From CAZMVY01 sp964617875 (GTDB taxonomy: Bacteria > Planctomycetota > Phycisphaerae > UBA1845 > PWPN01), in NCBI GenBank assembly GCA_964617875.1, contig CAZUAI010000002.1, positions 79,235-143,234 of the forward strand: a DNA stretch of 64,000 nucleotides, in the 5' to 3' direction. Shown here piece after piece: positions 1 through 7,284 of this stretch (position 1 is the stretch's first letter; the number at the start of each line of letters is the position of its first letter). The translations under genes were made by a program, and so were the position numbers. The notes beneath the pieces are model-generated. The model made no database searches, was not told the origin of the DNA, and worked only from the letters and a program-made list of their open reading frames with translations.

Positions 1-115
1 CGACGCCGGGGTTCGCGAACTCGCGTCGCAGATCATCGATGGTCGCAGGGGGCTTCGCCGCCGCCGTCTGAATCAGTCCGGCGACAGTCACAAGGGCCGG
101 CAACATCGTTGGCAT
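1..115 (-). CDS. 5' end of a secreted protein gene, truncated by the window edge
   Basis: Only the first 38 codons lie inside the window. The start is ATG at 113-115 on the minus strand, preceded by a strong GGAGGAG ribosome binding site ten bases upstream (rc of 126-132). The predicted N-terminus has a short hydrophobic stretch (residues about 4-16, LPALVTVAGLI) followed by QTAAA, which resembles a signal peptide with an Ala-X-Ala cleavage site, and then a polar stretch beginning AKPPATIDDLRREF. A second in-frame ATG at codon 4 is possible. Nothing is visible of the mature protein, so no function can be given. It is transcribed divergently from ispF. Confidence 0.6.
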   Translation of the reverse strand, partial: MPTMLPALVTVAGLIQTAAAKPPATIDDLRREFANPGV

Positions 116-337
116 GGCGTTCGTACTCCTCCACAGGTTGTTCCGGGCGAACGAGCATATCTGTCGCCGCGTGCGCGGACAAGGACGGGCGTTGAAGGCA
201 GGAGCGCCGGAAGAAAACACACGACGGAGCGTTGCGTGCTGAGTGAACACGGCCCCCCGCAAGCGGCGGCGAAAACGGACCCACGGACCGGCGGCCCCGC
301 GGACCGCCCTGGCGAACGCGCCCGCAAAACGGCGGGG

Positions 338-366
338 TTGGCCGTATGGACCGGCGGCGATATAGT
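338..366 (+). promoter_or_regulatory. Promoter for ispF (TTGGCC-N17-TATAGT), leaderless
   Basis: TTGGCC at 338-343 and TATAGT at 361-366 are separated by exactly 17 bases. Transcription would start at about 373-374, on the GTG start codon of ispF (374). There is no ribosome binding site. The same arrangement precedes the ABC exporter at 7285. Confidence 0.65.
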
Positions 367-373
367 TGCGCCC

Positions 374-862
374 GTGGCGATCGATCGGGTGGGCATCGGA
401 TACGACCTGCACCGCCTCGTGCCGGGGCGGAAGCTGATCCTCGCGCACGTGCCGATCGAGTTCGGCAGCGGGCCGCTGGGACACAGCGACGGCGATGTGG
501 TGCTGCACGCGGTGATCGATGCGCTGCTGGGCGCCGCGGGGCTGCCGGACATCGGCCAGATGTTTCCGGACACGGACCCGCAGTTCAAGGACGCCGACAG
601 CGGCAGGTTGCTGGCGGTAGCGCTGGCGGCGGTCCGGGCGGCCAACTATGTGCCGAGGAATGTGGACGTCGTCGTCCATGCCGAGCGGCCGAAGCTCTCG
701 TTGTACAAGGCCCGGATGCGGGCGGAACTGGCGCGGCTGCTGGGCGTCGGCGAGGGCTGCGTGAACATCAAGGCCAAGACGGGCGAGGGCCTCGCGCCGA
801 TCGGCACGGGCGAGGCGATCGCCTGCACGGCCGTGGCGGGACTGGCCACGGCGGAGCACTGA
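374..862 (+). CDS. ispF: 2-C-methyl-D-erythritol 2,4-cyclodiphosphate synthase
   Basis: IspF catalyses ring closure of CDP-methylerythritol 2-phosphate to MEcPP, releasing CMP, in the non-mevalonate isoprenoid pathway in the cytosol. The product is 162 residues, the normal family length. Metal-binding and active-site motifs are clear: GYDLHRL near the N-terminus (Asp/His zinc ligands), GHSDGDVVLHAVIDALLGA, DIGQMFPDTDP, and KAKTGEGLAPIGTGEAI at the C-terminus. The frame is open upstream to an ATG at 236, but that would add 46 residues without IspF character. GTG at 374 is preferred because it coincides with the transcription start predicted from the promoter at 338-366, so the mRNA is probably leaderless. 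A stem-loop follows the gene at 889-923. Confidence 0.93.
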   Translation: MAIDRVGIGYDLHRLVPGRKLILAHVPIEFGSGPLGHSDGDVVLHAVIDALLGAAGLPDIGQMFPDTDPQFKDADSGRLLAVALAAVRAANYVPRNVDVVVHAERPKLSLYKARMRAELARLLGVGEGCVNIKAKTGEGLAPIGTGEAIACTAVAGLATAEH

Positions 863-888
863 GGACCGAGTGGCCGGGCAACCGGCGG

Positions 889-923
889 CCCTCACCCCGT
901 CCCGCTCCGCCGGGGGGCGAGGG
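889..923 (+). terminator. Stem-loop between ispF and cysS
   Basis: CCCTC (889-893) pairs with GAGGG (919-923), and inner CCCC (895-898) can pair with the GGGG run near 912-916. There is no T-tract, so it is either a weak terminator or a processing or pausing structure between ispF and cysS. Confidence 0.35.
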
Positions 924-976
924 GGATCGGGACAACGGAATCGCGAACTCATGAACCGACGGACGAACGGACCACC

Positions 977-2464
977 ATGTCACTTCGCATCTACAATACG
1001 CTGACGCGACAGGAAGAGGAGTTTCAGCCGATCGCCCCGCCGCATGTCGGCATGTACGTATGCGGGCCGACGGTGTATGGGCACCCGCACCTCGGGCACG
1101 CGAAGAGTTACATCAGTTTCGACGTGATCCTCCGCTACCTCCGCTATCGCGGATACGACGTGCTCTATGTGCAGAACATCACCGACGTCGGCCACCTGAC
1201 CGAGGACACGCAGGGCATGGCCGACACGGGCGAGGACAAGATCGCCCGCGAGGCGAAACGGCAGCAGAAGCATCCGATGGCGGTCGTCGAGTTCTACACG
1301 CGAAGCTACTTCGACGACATGGACGCGCTGAACGTCCTGCGGCCGGACATCTCGCCGCGGGCGACGGGGCACATCCCCGAGCAGATCGAGCTGGTGCAGC
1401 GGCTGATTGAGCGCGGCCATGCGTACGAGTCGAACGGGAGCGTGTATTTCGACGTGGCGAGCTGGCGGAACTACGGCCGGCTCAGCCGCCGGAACGTCGA
1501 GGAGATGGAAGCCGGCTCGCGCGTCGAGGTCAGCGCGGACAAACGTCACCCGGCGGATTTCGCCGTGTGGAAGAAGGCCGAGGCCGGGCACATCATGCAG
1601 TGGCCCAGCCCGTGGGGGCGCGGCTACCCCGGCTGGCACCTCGAGTGCTCGGTCATGAGCATGAAGTACCTCGGCGAGTCGTTCGACATTCACGGCGGCG
1701 GCATCGAGAACTCGTTCCCGCACCACGAGTGCGAGATCGCCCAGTCCGAGGCGGCCACCGGCCGGACGTTCGTGAAGTACTGGATCCACCACAACATGGT
1801 CACGGTCGACGGCCAGAAGATGGGCAAGAGCCTCGGAAACTTCATCACGCTGAAGCAGCTCTTCTCGGGACAGCACGACCGGCTGTCGAAGGGGTTCGAT
1901 CCGCTCGTCGTGCGGCAGTTCGTGCTGACGAGCCACTACCGCAGCCCGCAGGACTTCTCGAACGACGCGCTGCTCGCCGCCGAAAGCGGCTTCGAGAAGC
2001 TCCGCACGGCGGTGACGGCCGCCCGCGAGGCCGCCCGCGGCGCGAAGGAGGCCAGGGCCGAAGGGGCCGTCGCGTCGCGGCTGGACGAGGTCCGCGCGCG
2101 GTTCGAGAAGGCGATGGACGAGGACTTCAACACGGCCGCCGCGATGAGCGCGATGTTCGAGCTGGTGCGCGACGTGAACGCATGGCAGTCGGAAGGCCTC
2201 GCGCCGGAGGCGTGGCGGGCGGTGGCCGACGTCTTCGGACGGCTCGGCGGCGATGTGCTCGGCGTCGTGCCGGAACGCTACGCCGTGGACGCGGGGCCGT
2301 CGAAGGACCTCCTCGACCCGGTGGTACAGTTGTGCATCGAGATGCGGGCCGAAGCGAAAAAGACGAAGAACTACGCCCTGGCCGACCAGATCCGCGCCCG
2401 GCTGCTGGCCGCCGGCATCCAACTCGAAGACCGCCCGGACGGCACGCACTGGCGACGGGCCTGA
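977..2464 (+). CDS. cysS: Cysteinyl-tRNA synthetase
   Basis: Charges tRNA-Cys with cysteine at the expense of ATP. The protein is 495 residues, standard for bacterial CysRS. Class I signatures are present: the HIGH-type motif as GHPHLGHAK after CGPTVYG (that Cys is the first zinc ligand), the ECS/HGGG/PHHECE zinc region (LECSVMS, HGGGIENSFPHHECEIAQ), and the KMSKS motif as KMGKS at residues 281-285. The C-terminal DALR-like helical region and a short anticodon-binding tail (ALADQIRARLLAAGIQLED) follow. Start is ATG 977. It sits between ispF and leuS in the same direction. The stop codon lies in the loop of a small hairpin (2454-2469). Confidence 0.96.
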   Translation: MSLRIYNTLTRQEEEFQPIAPPHVGMYVCGPTVYGHPHLGHAKSYISFDVILRYLRYRGYDVLYVQNITDVGHLTEDTQGMADTGEDKIAREAKRQQKHPMAVVEFYTRSYFDDMDALNVLRPDISPRATGHIPEQIELVQRLIERGHAYESNGSVYFDVASWRNYGRLSRRNVEEMEAGSRVEVSADKRHPADFAVWKKAEAGHIMQWPSPWGRGYPGWHLECSVMSMKYLGESFDIHGGGIENSFPHHECEIAQSEAATGRTFVKYWIHHNMVTVDGQKMGKSLGNFITLKQLFSGQHDRLSKGFDPLVVRQFVLTSHYRSPQDFSNDALLAAESGFEKLRTAVTAAREAARGAKEARAEGAVASRLDEVRARFEKAMDEDFNTAAAMSAMFELVRDVNAWQSEGLAPEAWRAVADVFGRLGGDVLGVVPERYAVDAGPSKDLLDPVVQLCIEMRAEAKKTKNYALADQIRARLLAAGIQLEDRPDGTHWRRA

Positions 2465-2542
2465 CCGTCACCACCGGCGCGCCCGGACACGACCTGCGCC
2501 TCGCCGGGTGCCACCCTCGCGGGAGAGTCGCGGCCGCGTCGC

Positions 2543-2571
2543 TTGCCCGTGCCGCGGGTGCGAAATAGAAT
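2543..2571 (+). promoter_or_regulatory. Promoter for leuS (TTGCCC-N17-TAGAAT)
   Basis: TTGCCC at 2543-2548 and TAGAAT at 2566-2571, 17-bp spacer. The start of transcription is expected near 2578, about 43 bases before the chosen leuS start. This rules out the in-frame ATG at 2543, which lies inside the -35 box. Confidence 0.6.
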
Positions 2572-2620
2572 GCGCGGCGTCCGCGGTCAGGAGCGGCCGC
2601 ATCGGCCGCAGGAGATGGTG

Positions 2621-5600
2621 ATGGACCCTGCATCGGGCGCGTACGACCACGCCGCCGTCGAGGCGAAGTGGCAGCGGTATTGGGAGGAGAACGGCACGTT
2701 TCGCACGCCGAACCCGGGCGAGGCCGGTTTCGAACCCGGCCGGCCGAAACTCTACGTCCTCGACATGTTCCCCTATCCGTCGGGCGTCGGGCTGCACGTG
2801 GGACACCCGCTGGGCTACATCGCCACGGACATCTTCGCGCGGTACAAGCGCATGCGCGGGTTCAACGTCCTGCACCCGATGGGGTATGACGCCTTCGGGC
2901 TTCCGGCCGAGCAGTATGCCGTCGAGCACGGCGAGCATCCGCGGCTCGTCACCGAGCGGAACGTGGCGAACATCCGCGCGCAGTTTCGCCGTCTGGGCCT
3001 CGGCTACGACTGGAACCGCGAGCTGGCGACCACCGACGTGGGCTACTACAAGTGGACGCAGTGGATCTTCCTGCAGCTCTACAACAGCTGGTACGACCGG
3101 GCGCAGCGCCGGGCGCGCCCGATCCGCGCGCTGATTCACGAGCTGGAGACCGAACGATACCACGTCTCATTCGACGGGCGGCTCGTCCACGCGGGGGCGA
3201 CGGCCGGGCTCGAGGCGCTGGAGGGCGGGCCGAGCGGCGCGCGGGTGTGGCACGAGCTTTCGGCGGCCGAACAGCGCGAGATCATCGACGGGCATCGGCT
3301 GGCGTTCCTTGACGAGGTGCCGGTGAACTGGTGCCCCGCGCTCGGGACGGTCCTCGCGAACGAGGAGGTGACGAACGAGGGCCGCAGCGAAAGGGGCAAT
3401 CACCCGGTCTTCCGGCGGCCGCTGCGGCAGTGGATGCTGCGGATCACCGAGTACGGCGAGCGGCTGGAACAGGACCTCGACCTTGTGGACTGGCCCGAGT
3501 CGGTCAAGCTGATGCAGCGGAACTGGATCGGCCGGTCGGAGGGCGCCGAGGTCGAGTTCCGCGTCGAGACGCCGGCGGGCGCGCCGACGGCCGCGGATGC
3601 CGACGCGGATGCGGAGGAAACGGAGGGCGATGCGGAACCGGTCATCGTGGTCTACACGACGCGCCCGGACACGCTGTACGGGGCGACGTACATGGTCCTG
3701 GCGCCCGAGCACGAGCTGGTCGCGCAGATCACCACGCCGGAGCAGCGCGAGGCCGTGCGGGCCTACGTCGATTCCGCGACGAACAAGAGCGACCTGGAGC
3801 GGACCGCGGAAACGAAGGTCAAGACGGGCGTCTTCACCGGCGCGTACGCGATCAACCCGGTCAACAACGAGCGCATCCCGATCTGGGTCGCGGATTACGT
3901 CCTGGCGGGCTACGGGACGGGCGCGATCATGGCCGTCCCGGCGCACGACACGCGGGACCTGGAGTTCGCGCGGACATTCCACCTGCCGGTCGTCCAGGTC
4001 GTGCAGCCGCCGGAGGGAGTCTCCTGGGAGGGCTTCGTCGACGACGGCGTCTCGATCAATTCGCCGCCGCGCGGCCCCGGCGTCGATGAATCGCGGCTGC
4101 CGCCGGACGTCTGCGAAATCAACGGCCTGCCGACGCCCGAGGCCAAGCGGAAGATCACCGAGTGGCTCGAGCAGAAGGACCTCGGCCGCGGCACGGTGAA
4201 CTACAAGCTGCGCGACTGGCTCTTCAGCCGGCAACGCTACTGGGGCGAGCCGTTTCCGATCGTTCACGACGCCGAGACCGGCGACGTCTACGCGCTCGAT
4301 GAGTCGGAGCTGCCGATCGAGCTTCCCGACATCGACGACTTCAGCCCGGCCGCCTCGGACGACCCGGCCGCGCCGCCGCAGCCGCCCCTGGGGCGGGCGA
4401 CGGACTGGGTGAACGTCGAGGGCTTCGTCACCGAGAGCGGTTCGGTGAAGCTGGTCAGGCCGGGCGTGCCGTTGCCGAAGGATGCGGCGGTCCGCCGGTT
4501 CCGCCGCGAGTTGAACACGATGCCCCAGTGGGCCGGCTCGTGCTGGTACTACCTGCGGTACATCGACAACCGCAACGACCGGGCGCTGATCGATCCGGAG
4601 CACGAACGCTACTGGATGGCGCCGCGGCCGGCGCCCGGGGGCGGGCAGCCGCGGCCGGGCCCGGAAATGGCGGGCGGAGTCGATCTGTACGTCGGAGGCG
4701 TCGAACACGCCGTTCTGCACCTGCTGTACGCGCGCTTCTGGCACAAGGTTCTCTTCGATCTGGGGATCGTGAGTTCACCGGAGCCGTTCGGCCGGCTGTT
4801 CAACCAGGGCTACATCCAGGCGTACGCCTATCAGGACGCACGCGGCATCTACGTGGACGTCCGGGAGGTCGAGGAACGAGGCGAGGGCGCGAACGCCGTG
4901 TATGTGCACCGGCAGACGGGGGAGAAGCTCACGCGGACGCTCGGCAAGATGGGCAAGAGCCTGAAGAACGCCGTCGCGCCCGACGAGATCATCGCGGAGC
5001 ACGGGGCGGACACGCTCCGGGTGTACGAACTCTACATGGGGCCGCTCGAGGCCAGCAAACCCTGGAGCACGCGCGACATCATCGGCATGAGCCGGTTCCT
5101 TTCCAGCGTCTGGAAGAAGCTCGTCGCCGTCGATGGCACGTCGCGCGTACGCGAAGGCGACGCGGATCCGGCGCTCCTCCGCCTGGTCCACAAGACGATC
5201 CAGCGGGTCGGCGAGATGATGGACGACCTCCGCTTCAACACGGCCATCGCGGCCCTGATCGAGCTGAACAACGCGATCAAGGGCGACACCGTTCCGCGGA
5301 GCGTCGCGGACCCGTTTGTGCGGATGCTGGCGCCGTTCGCGCCGCACATGGGGGAGGAGTTGTGGCAGCGGCTGATGGGCCGCGCGTGGAAGGGGTCGGT
5401 CGCGATGGAGCCGTGGCCGGCGTACGACCCCGCGCTGGCGAAGGATGAGGAGATCGAGATCCCCGTGCAGGTCAAGGGCAAGCTCCGCTCGCGCGTGACG
5501 GTGCCGGCGGACGCGTCGGAGGAGCAGATGAAGGCCGCGGCTCTCGCCGACGCCCGGATCGCCGCCGAGATCGCCGGGAAGGACATCGTGAAGGTGATCT

Positions 5601-5638
5601 GCGTGCCCGGCCGGCTCGTGAACATCGTCATCCGGTAG
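2621..5638 (+). CDS. leuS: Leucyl-tRNA synthetase, long form with insertions
   Basis: Charges tRNA-Leu and edits mischarged products. Start ATG 2621 is preceded by GGAG at 2611-2614. The protein has 1005 residues, against roughly 860 for typical bacterial LeuRS. Visible in order: HIGH motif in FPYPSGVGLHVGHPLGY, KRMRGFNVLHPMGYDAFGLPAEQ, zinc/connective regions, the CP1 editing domain (TTRPDTLYGATYMVLAPEH and GTGAIMAVPAHDTRDLEFA), WGEPFPIVH, the GSCWYYLRYIDN region, KMSKS as KMGKSLKN, and the C-terminal anticodon and DALR-like domains. Extra length comes from a charged insertion after the first Rossmann half, an acidic Asp/Glu/Ala-rich loop before the editing domain, and a Pro/Asp-rich loop after WGEPFPIVH. 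The CYTH gene follows after 6 bases. Confidence 0.96.
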   Translation: MDPASGAYDHAAVEAKWQRYWEENGTFRTPNPGEAGFEPGRPKLYVLDMFPYPSGVGLHVGHPLGYIATDIFARYKRMRGFNVLHPMGYDAFGLPAEQYAVEHGEHPRLVTERNVANIRAQFRRLGLGYDWNRELATTDVGYYKWTQWIFLQLYNSWYDRAQRRARPIRALIHELETERYHVSFDGRLVHAGATAGLEALEGGPSGARVWHELSAAEQREIIDGHRLAFLDEVPVNWCPALGTVLANEEVTNEGRSERGNHPVFRRPLRQWMLRITEYGERLEQDLDLVDWPESVKLMQRNWIGRSEGAEVEFRVETPAGAPTAADADADAEETEGDAEPVIVVYTTRPDTLYGATYMVLAPEHELVAQITTPEQREAVRAYVDSATNKSDLERTAETKVKTGVFTGAYAINPVNNERIPIWVADYVLAGYGTGAIMAVPAHDTRDLEFARTFHLPVVQVVQPPEGVSWEGFVDDGVSINSPPRGPGVDESRLPPDVCEINGLPTPEAKRKITEWLEQKDLGRGTVNYKLRDWLFSRQRYWGEPFPIVHDAETGDVYALDESELPIELPDIDDFSPAASDDPAAPPQPPLGRATDWVNVEGFVTESGSVKLVRPGVPLPKDAAVRRFRRELNTMPQWAGSCWYYLRYIDNRNDRALIDPEHERYWMAPRPAPGGGQPRPGPEMAGGVDLYVGGVEHAVLHLLYARFWHKVLFDLGIVSSPEPFGRLFNQGYIQAYAYQDARGIYVDVREVEERGEGANAVYVHRQTGEKLTRTLGKMGKSLKNAVAPDEIIAEHGADTLRVYELYMGPLEASKPWSTRDIIGMSRFLSSVWKKLVAVDGTSRVREGDADPALLRLVHKTIQRVGEMMDDLRFNTAIAALIELNNAIKGDTVPRSVADPFVRMLAPFAPHMGEELWQRLMGRAWKGSVAMEPWPAYDPALAKDEEIEIPVQVKGKLRSRVTVPADASEEQMKAAALADARIAAEIAGKDIVKVICVPGRLVNIVIR

Positions 5639-5644
5639 CTTCGC

Positions 5645-6226
5645 ATGGGGCTGGAGATCGAAGGCAAGTTCCGTGTCGAGTCGCACGAGCCGGTCCGGTC
5701 GCGACTGCGGACGCTCGGCGCCGTGCGCATCGGCACCGTCCGTGAAGTCAACCACATTTTCGACGATGCCGGACGCGCACTTCTCGGCTCCGGCCGCGGA
5801 CTGCGCGTCCGCGAGCTGACGGTCCTCGACGGGCCGTCGCGACCGTCCACGCTGACGTACAAGGGACCGCGGACCGACGCGACCCTGAAAACGCGCGAGG
5901 AGATCGAAACGCCCGTGGGGGACGCCCGCGCCGCCCGCCGGATTCTGGCATCGCTCGGTTTTGTCGAGGCGGTCGTCTTCGAGAAACGCCGCGAAAGCTG
6001 GGAACTGGCGGAATGCCGCGTCGAGCTGGACGAATTGCCGCATCTGGGCCGGTATGTGGAGATCGAGGGGCCGGACGAGTCCGCCGTGAATCGCACGCAG
6101 GAAATGCTGGGGCTGGCTCGCGAGGCGTTTGTGGCGGAAACGTACGTGGGGATGGCGGCGGCGTATTGCCGGGCGCGCGGCACCGGCACCGTCGTGCTCA
6201 CGTTCAACGGCGGATCCGGGCTCTGA
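5645..6226 (+). CDS. CYTH-domain protein (class IV adenylate cyclase / triphosphatase family)
   Basis: A 193-residue protein beginning MGLEIEGKF, which carries the family's ExExK signature at residues 4-8 for triphosphate and metal binding. Further CYTH features are the basic strand GRGLRVREL, TLTYKGPR, the KTREEIE strand, and the C-terminal RYVEIEGP acidic strand. Family members are CyaB-type adenylate cyclases or inorganic triphosphatases; sequence alone does not decide between them. It starts 6 bases after leuS and is probably co-transcribed with it. The next gene has its own promoter. Confidence 0.85.
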   Translation: MGLEIEGKFRVESHEPVRSRLRTLGAVRIGTVREVNHIFDDAGRALLGSGRGLRVRELTVLDGPSRPSTLTYKGPRTDATLKTREEIETPVGDARAARRILASLGFVEAVVFEKRRESWELAECRVELDELPHLGRYVEIEGPDESAVNRTQEMLGLAREAFVAETYVGMAAAYCRARGTGTVVLTFNGGSGL

Positions 6227-6293
6227 AGGGCTCCACGCACGCGGCGCGAGAGAGGCAGACGGGCACCGTCGAGTTCGGGAGCGCCGGCGCCTT

Positions 6294-6323
6294 TTGCGTC
6301 CCTTTCGCCGTTTGCGTTATCCT
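6294..6323 (+). promoter_or_regulatory. Promoter for the sugar isomerase gene (TTGCGT-N18-TATCCT)
   Basis: TTGCGT at 6294-6299 and TATCCT at 6318-6323, 18-bp spacer. Predicted start near 6330, just before a clear AAAGGAG ribosome binding site at 6332-6338 and the ATG at 6349. Confidence 0.5.
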
Positions 6324-6348
6324 CCGGCGTGAAAGGAGAGCCGGGACC

Positions 6349-7209
6349 ATGCGTAAATGGAAGCTGGCGTACCTGGCCGGCCTTGGCTACGCGGCCATGC
6401 CGGCGGAGAAGGTGATCGAGGTCCTGCGGAAGATCGGCTACGAAGGCATCGAGTGGACGGCGGCCCATTTCAACCCCGACCGGCCGATCTCCGAGTTGCG
6501 CGACCTGGTCCGGCGGACGCGCGATGCGGGCCTCGAGGTCTCGCGGATCGCCACGGGCGCGGATTTCGTGTGCCTCAACGACGGCGAGCGCCGCAGGCGC
6601 ATCGAGCACACCGTCCGCACGATCGAGGCGGCCGGCATGTGCCGCGTCGCGGCCGTCGGCGTGCAGACGGGGCCGTTTGTCTGGGATCCGTCGGCTCCGC
6701 GGCTGGGCGAGCAGATTTCCGAGTCGGCGGCCTGGCAGCAGGTCCAGGAAGCGTACGCCGTGTTCACGCCGGTCGCGAAGGCGGCGGGTGTCGTTCTCTG
6801 CACGGAGGGGATTTTCGGCACGCTGACGCACGACTTCTACTCGCACAAGTTCTTCATGGACCAACTGGACCCGGGCGTACACAAGGTCAATTTCGACCCC
6901 TCGCACGGCATCCTGTACGGCAACCTGGACGTCGGCTGGGTCATCCGTCAGTGGGGCGGACGGATCGGACACGTGCATCTGAAGGACGCCGTGGGCGTGC
7001 CCCAGGTGGGCCGCTTCCTGTTCCCGCTGCTGGGCGAGGGCATGGTGGACTGGAAGGCGTTCTTCAAGGCCCTCGACGACATCGGCTACGCCGGCTTCTG
7101 CAGCGTGGAGTTCGAGGCGTTCCCGTATTTCGACCGCGTCCTGAAGGGCGACGCCGAAGCGGCCGCGCGGCTTTCGTTTGAGCAGGTCAAGGCCCTCCTT
7201 GCGCTTTGA
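6349..7209 (+). CDS. Sugar phosphate isomerase/epimerase, TIM barrel (AP endonuclease 2 fold)
   Basis: A 286-residue cytosolic protein of the xylose isomerase-like TIM barrel superfamily, in the group with IolE/IolI, hydroxypyruvate isomerase and related epimerases. Supporting segments are the early barrel strand LAYLAGLGYAAMP, the GYEGIEWTAAHF strand, KVNFDPSHGIL (metal-ligand Asp/His), GRIGHVHLKDA (His-X-His), and GFCSVEFEAF (Glu near the end). Start ATG 6349 has a good AAAGGAG site ten bases upstream. The substrate cannot be read from sequence. No sugar pathway genes are adjacent: the CYTH gene lies upstream and an exporter with its own promoter downstream. Confidence 0.82.
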   Translation: MRKWKLAYLAGLGYAAMPAEKVIEVLRKIGYEGIEWTAAHFNPDRPISELRDLVRRTRDAGLEVSRIATGADFVCLNDGERRRRIEHTVRTIEAAGMCRVAAVGVQTGPFVWDPSAPRLGEQISESAAWQQVQEAYAVFTPVAKAAGVVLCTEGIFGTLTHDFYSHKFFMDQLDPGVHKVNFDPSHGILYGNLDVGWVIRQWGGRIGHVHLKDAVGVPQVGRFLFPLLGEGMVDWKAFFKALDDIGYAGFCSVEFEAFPYFDRVLKGDAEAAARLSFEQVKALLAL

Positions 7210-7249
7210 GGACGGCGGGCCCGGAGCCGCGTCGCGTTTCGTCGTTCGG

Positions 7250-7278
7250 TTGGCAATGCTGCGGGCCGGCGGTATACT
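7250..7278 (+). promoter_or_regulatory. Promoter for the ABC exporter (TTGGCA-N17-TATACT), leaderless
   Basis: TTGGCA at 7250-7255, TATACT at 7273-7278, 17-bp spacer. Seven bases past the -10 box is 7285, the A of the exporter's ATG. No ribosome binding site can exist, so translation is predicted to start on a leaderless mRNA. Confidence 0.75.
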
Positions 7279-7284
7279 TGCGGG

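Noticed and set aside
236..373. Upstream start for ispF at 236
   Set aside because: Adds 46 residues with no IspF character and lies upstream of the promoter that predicts initiation at 374.
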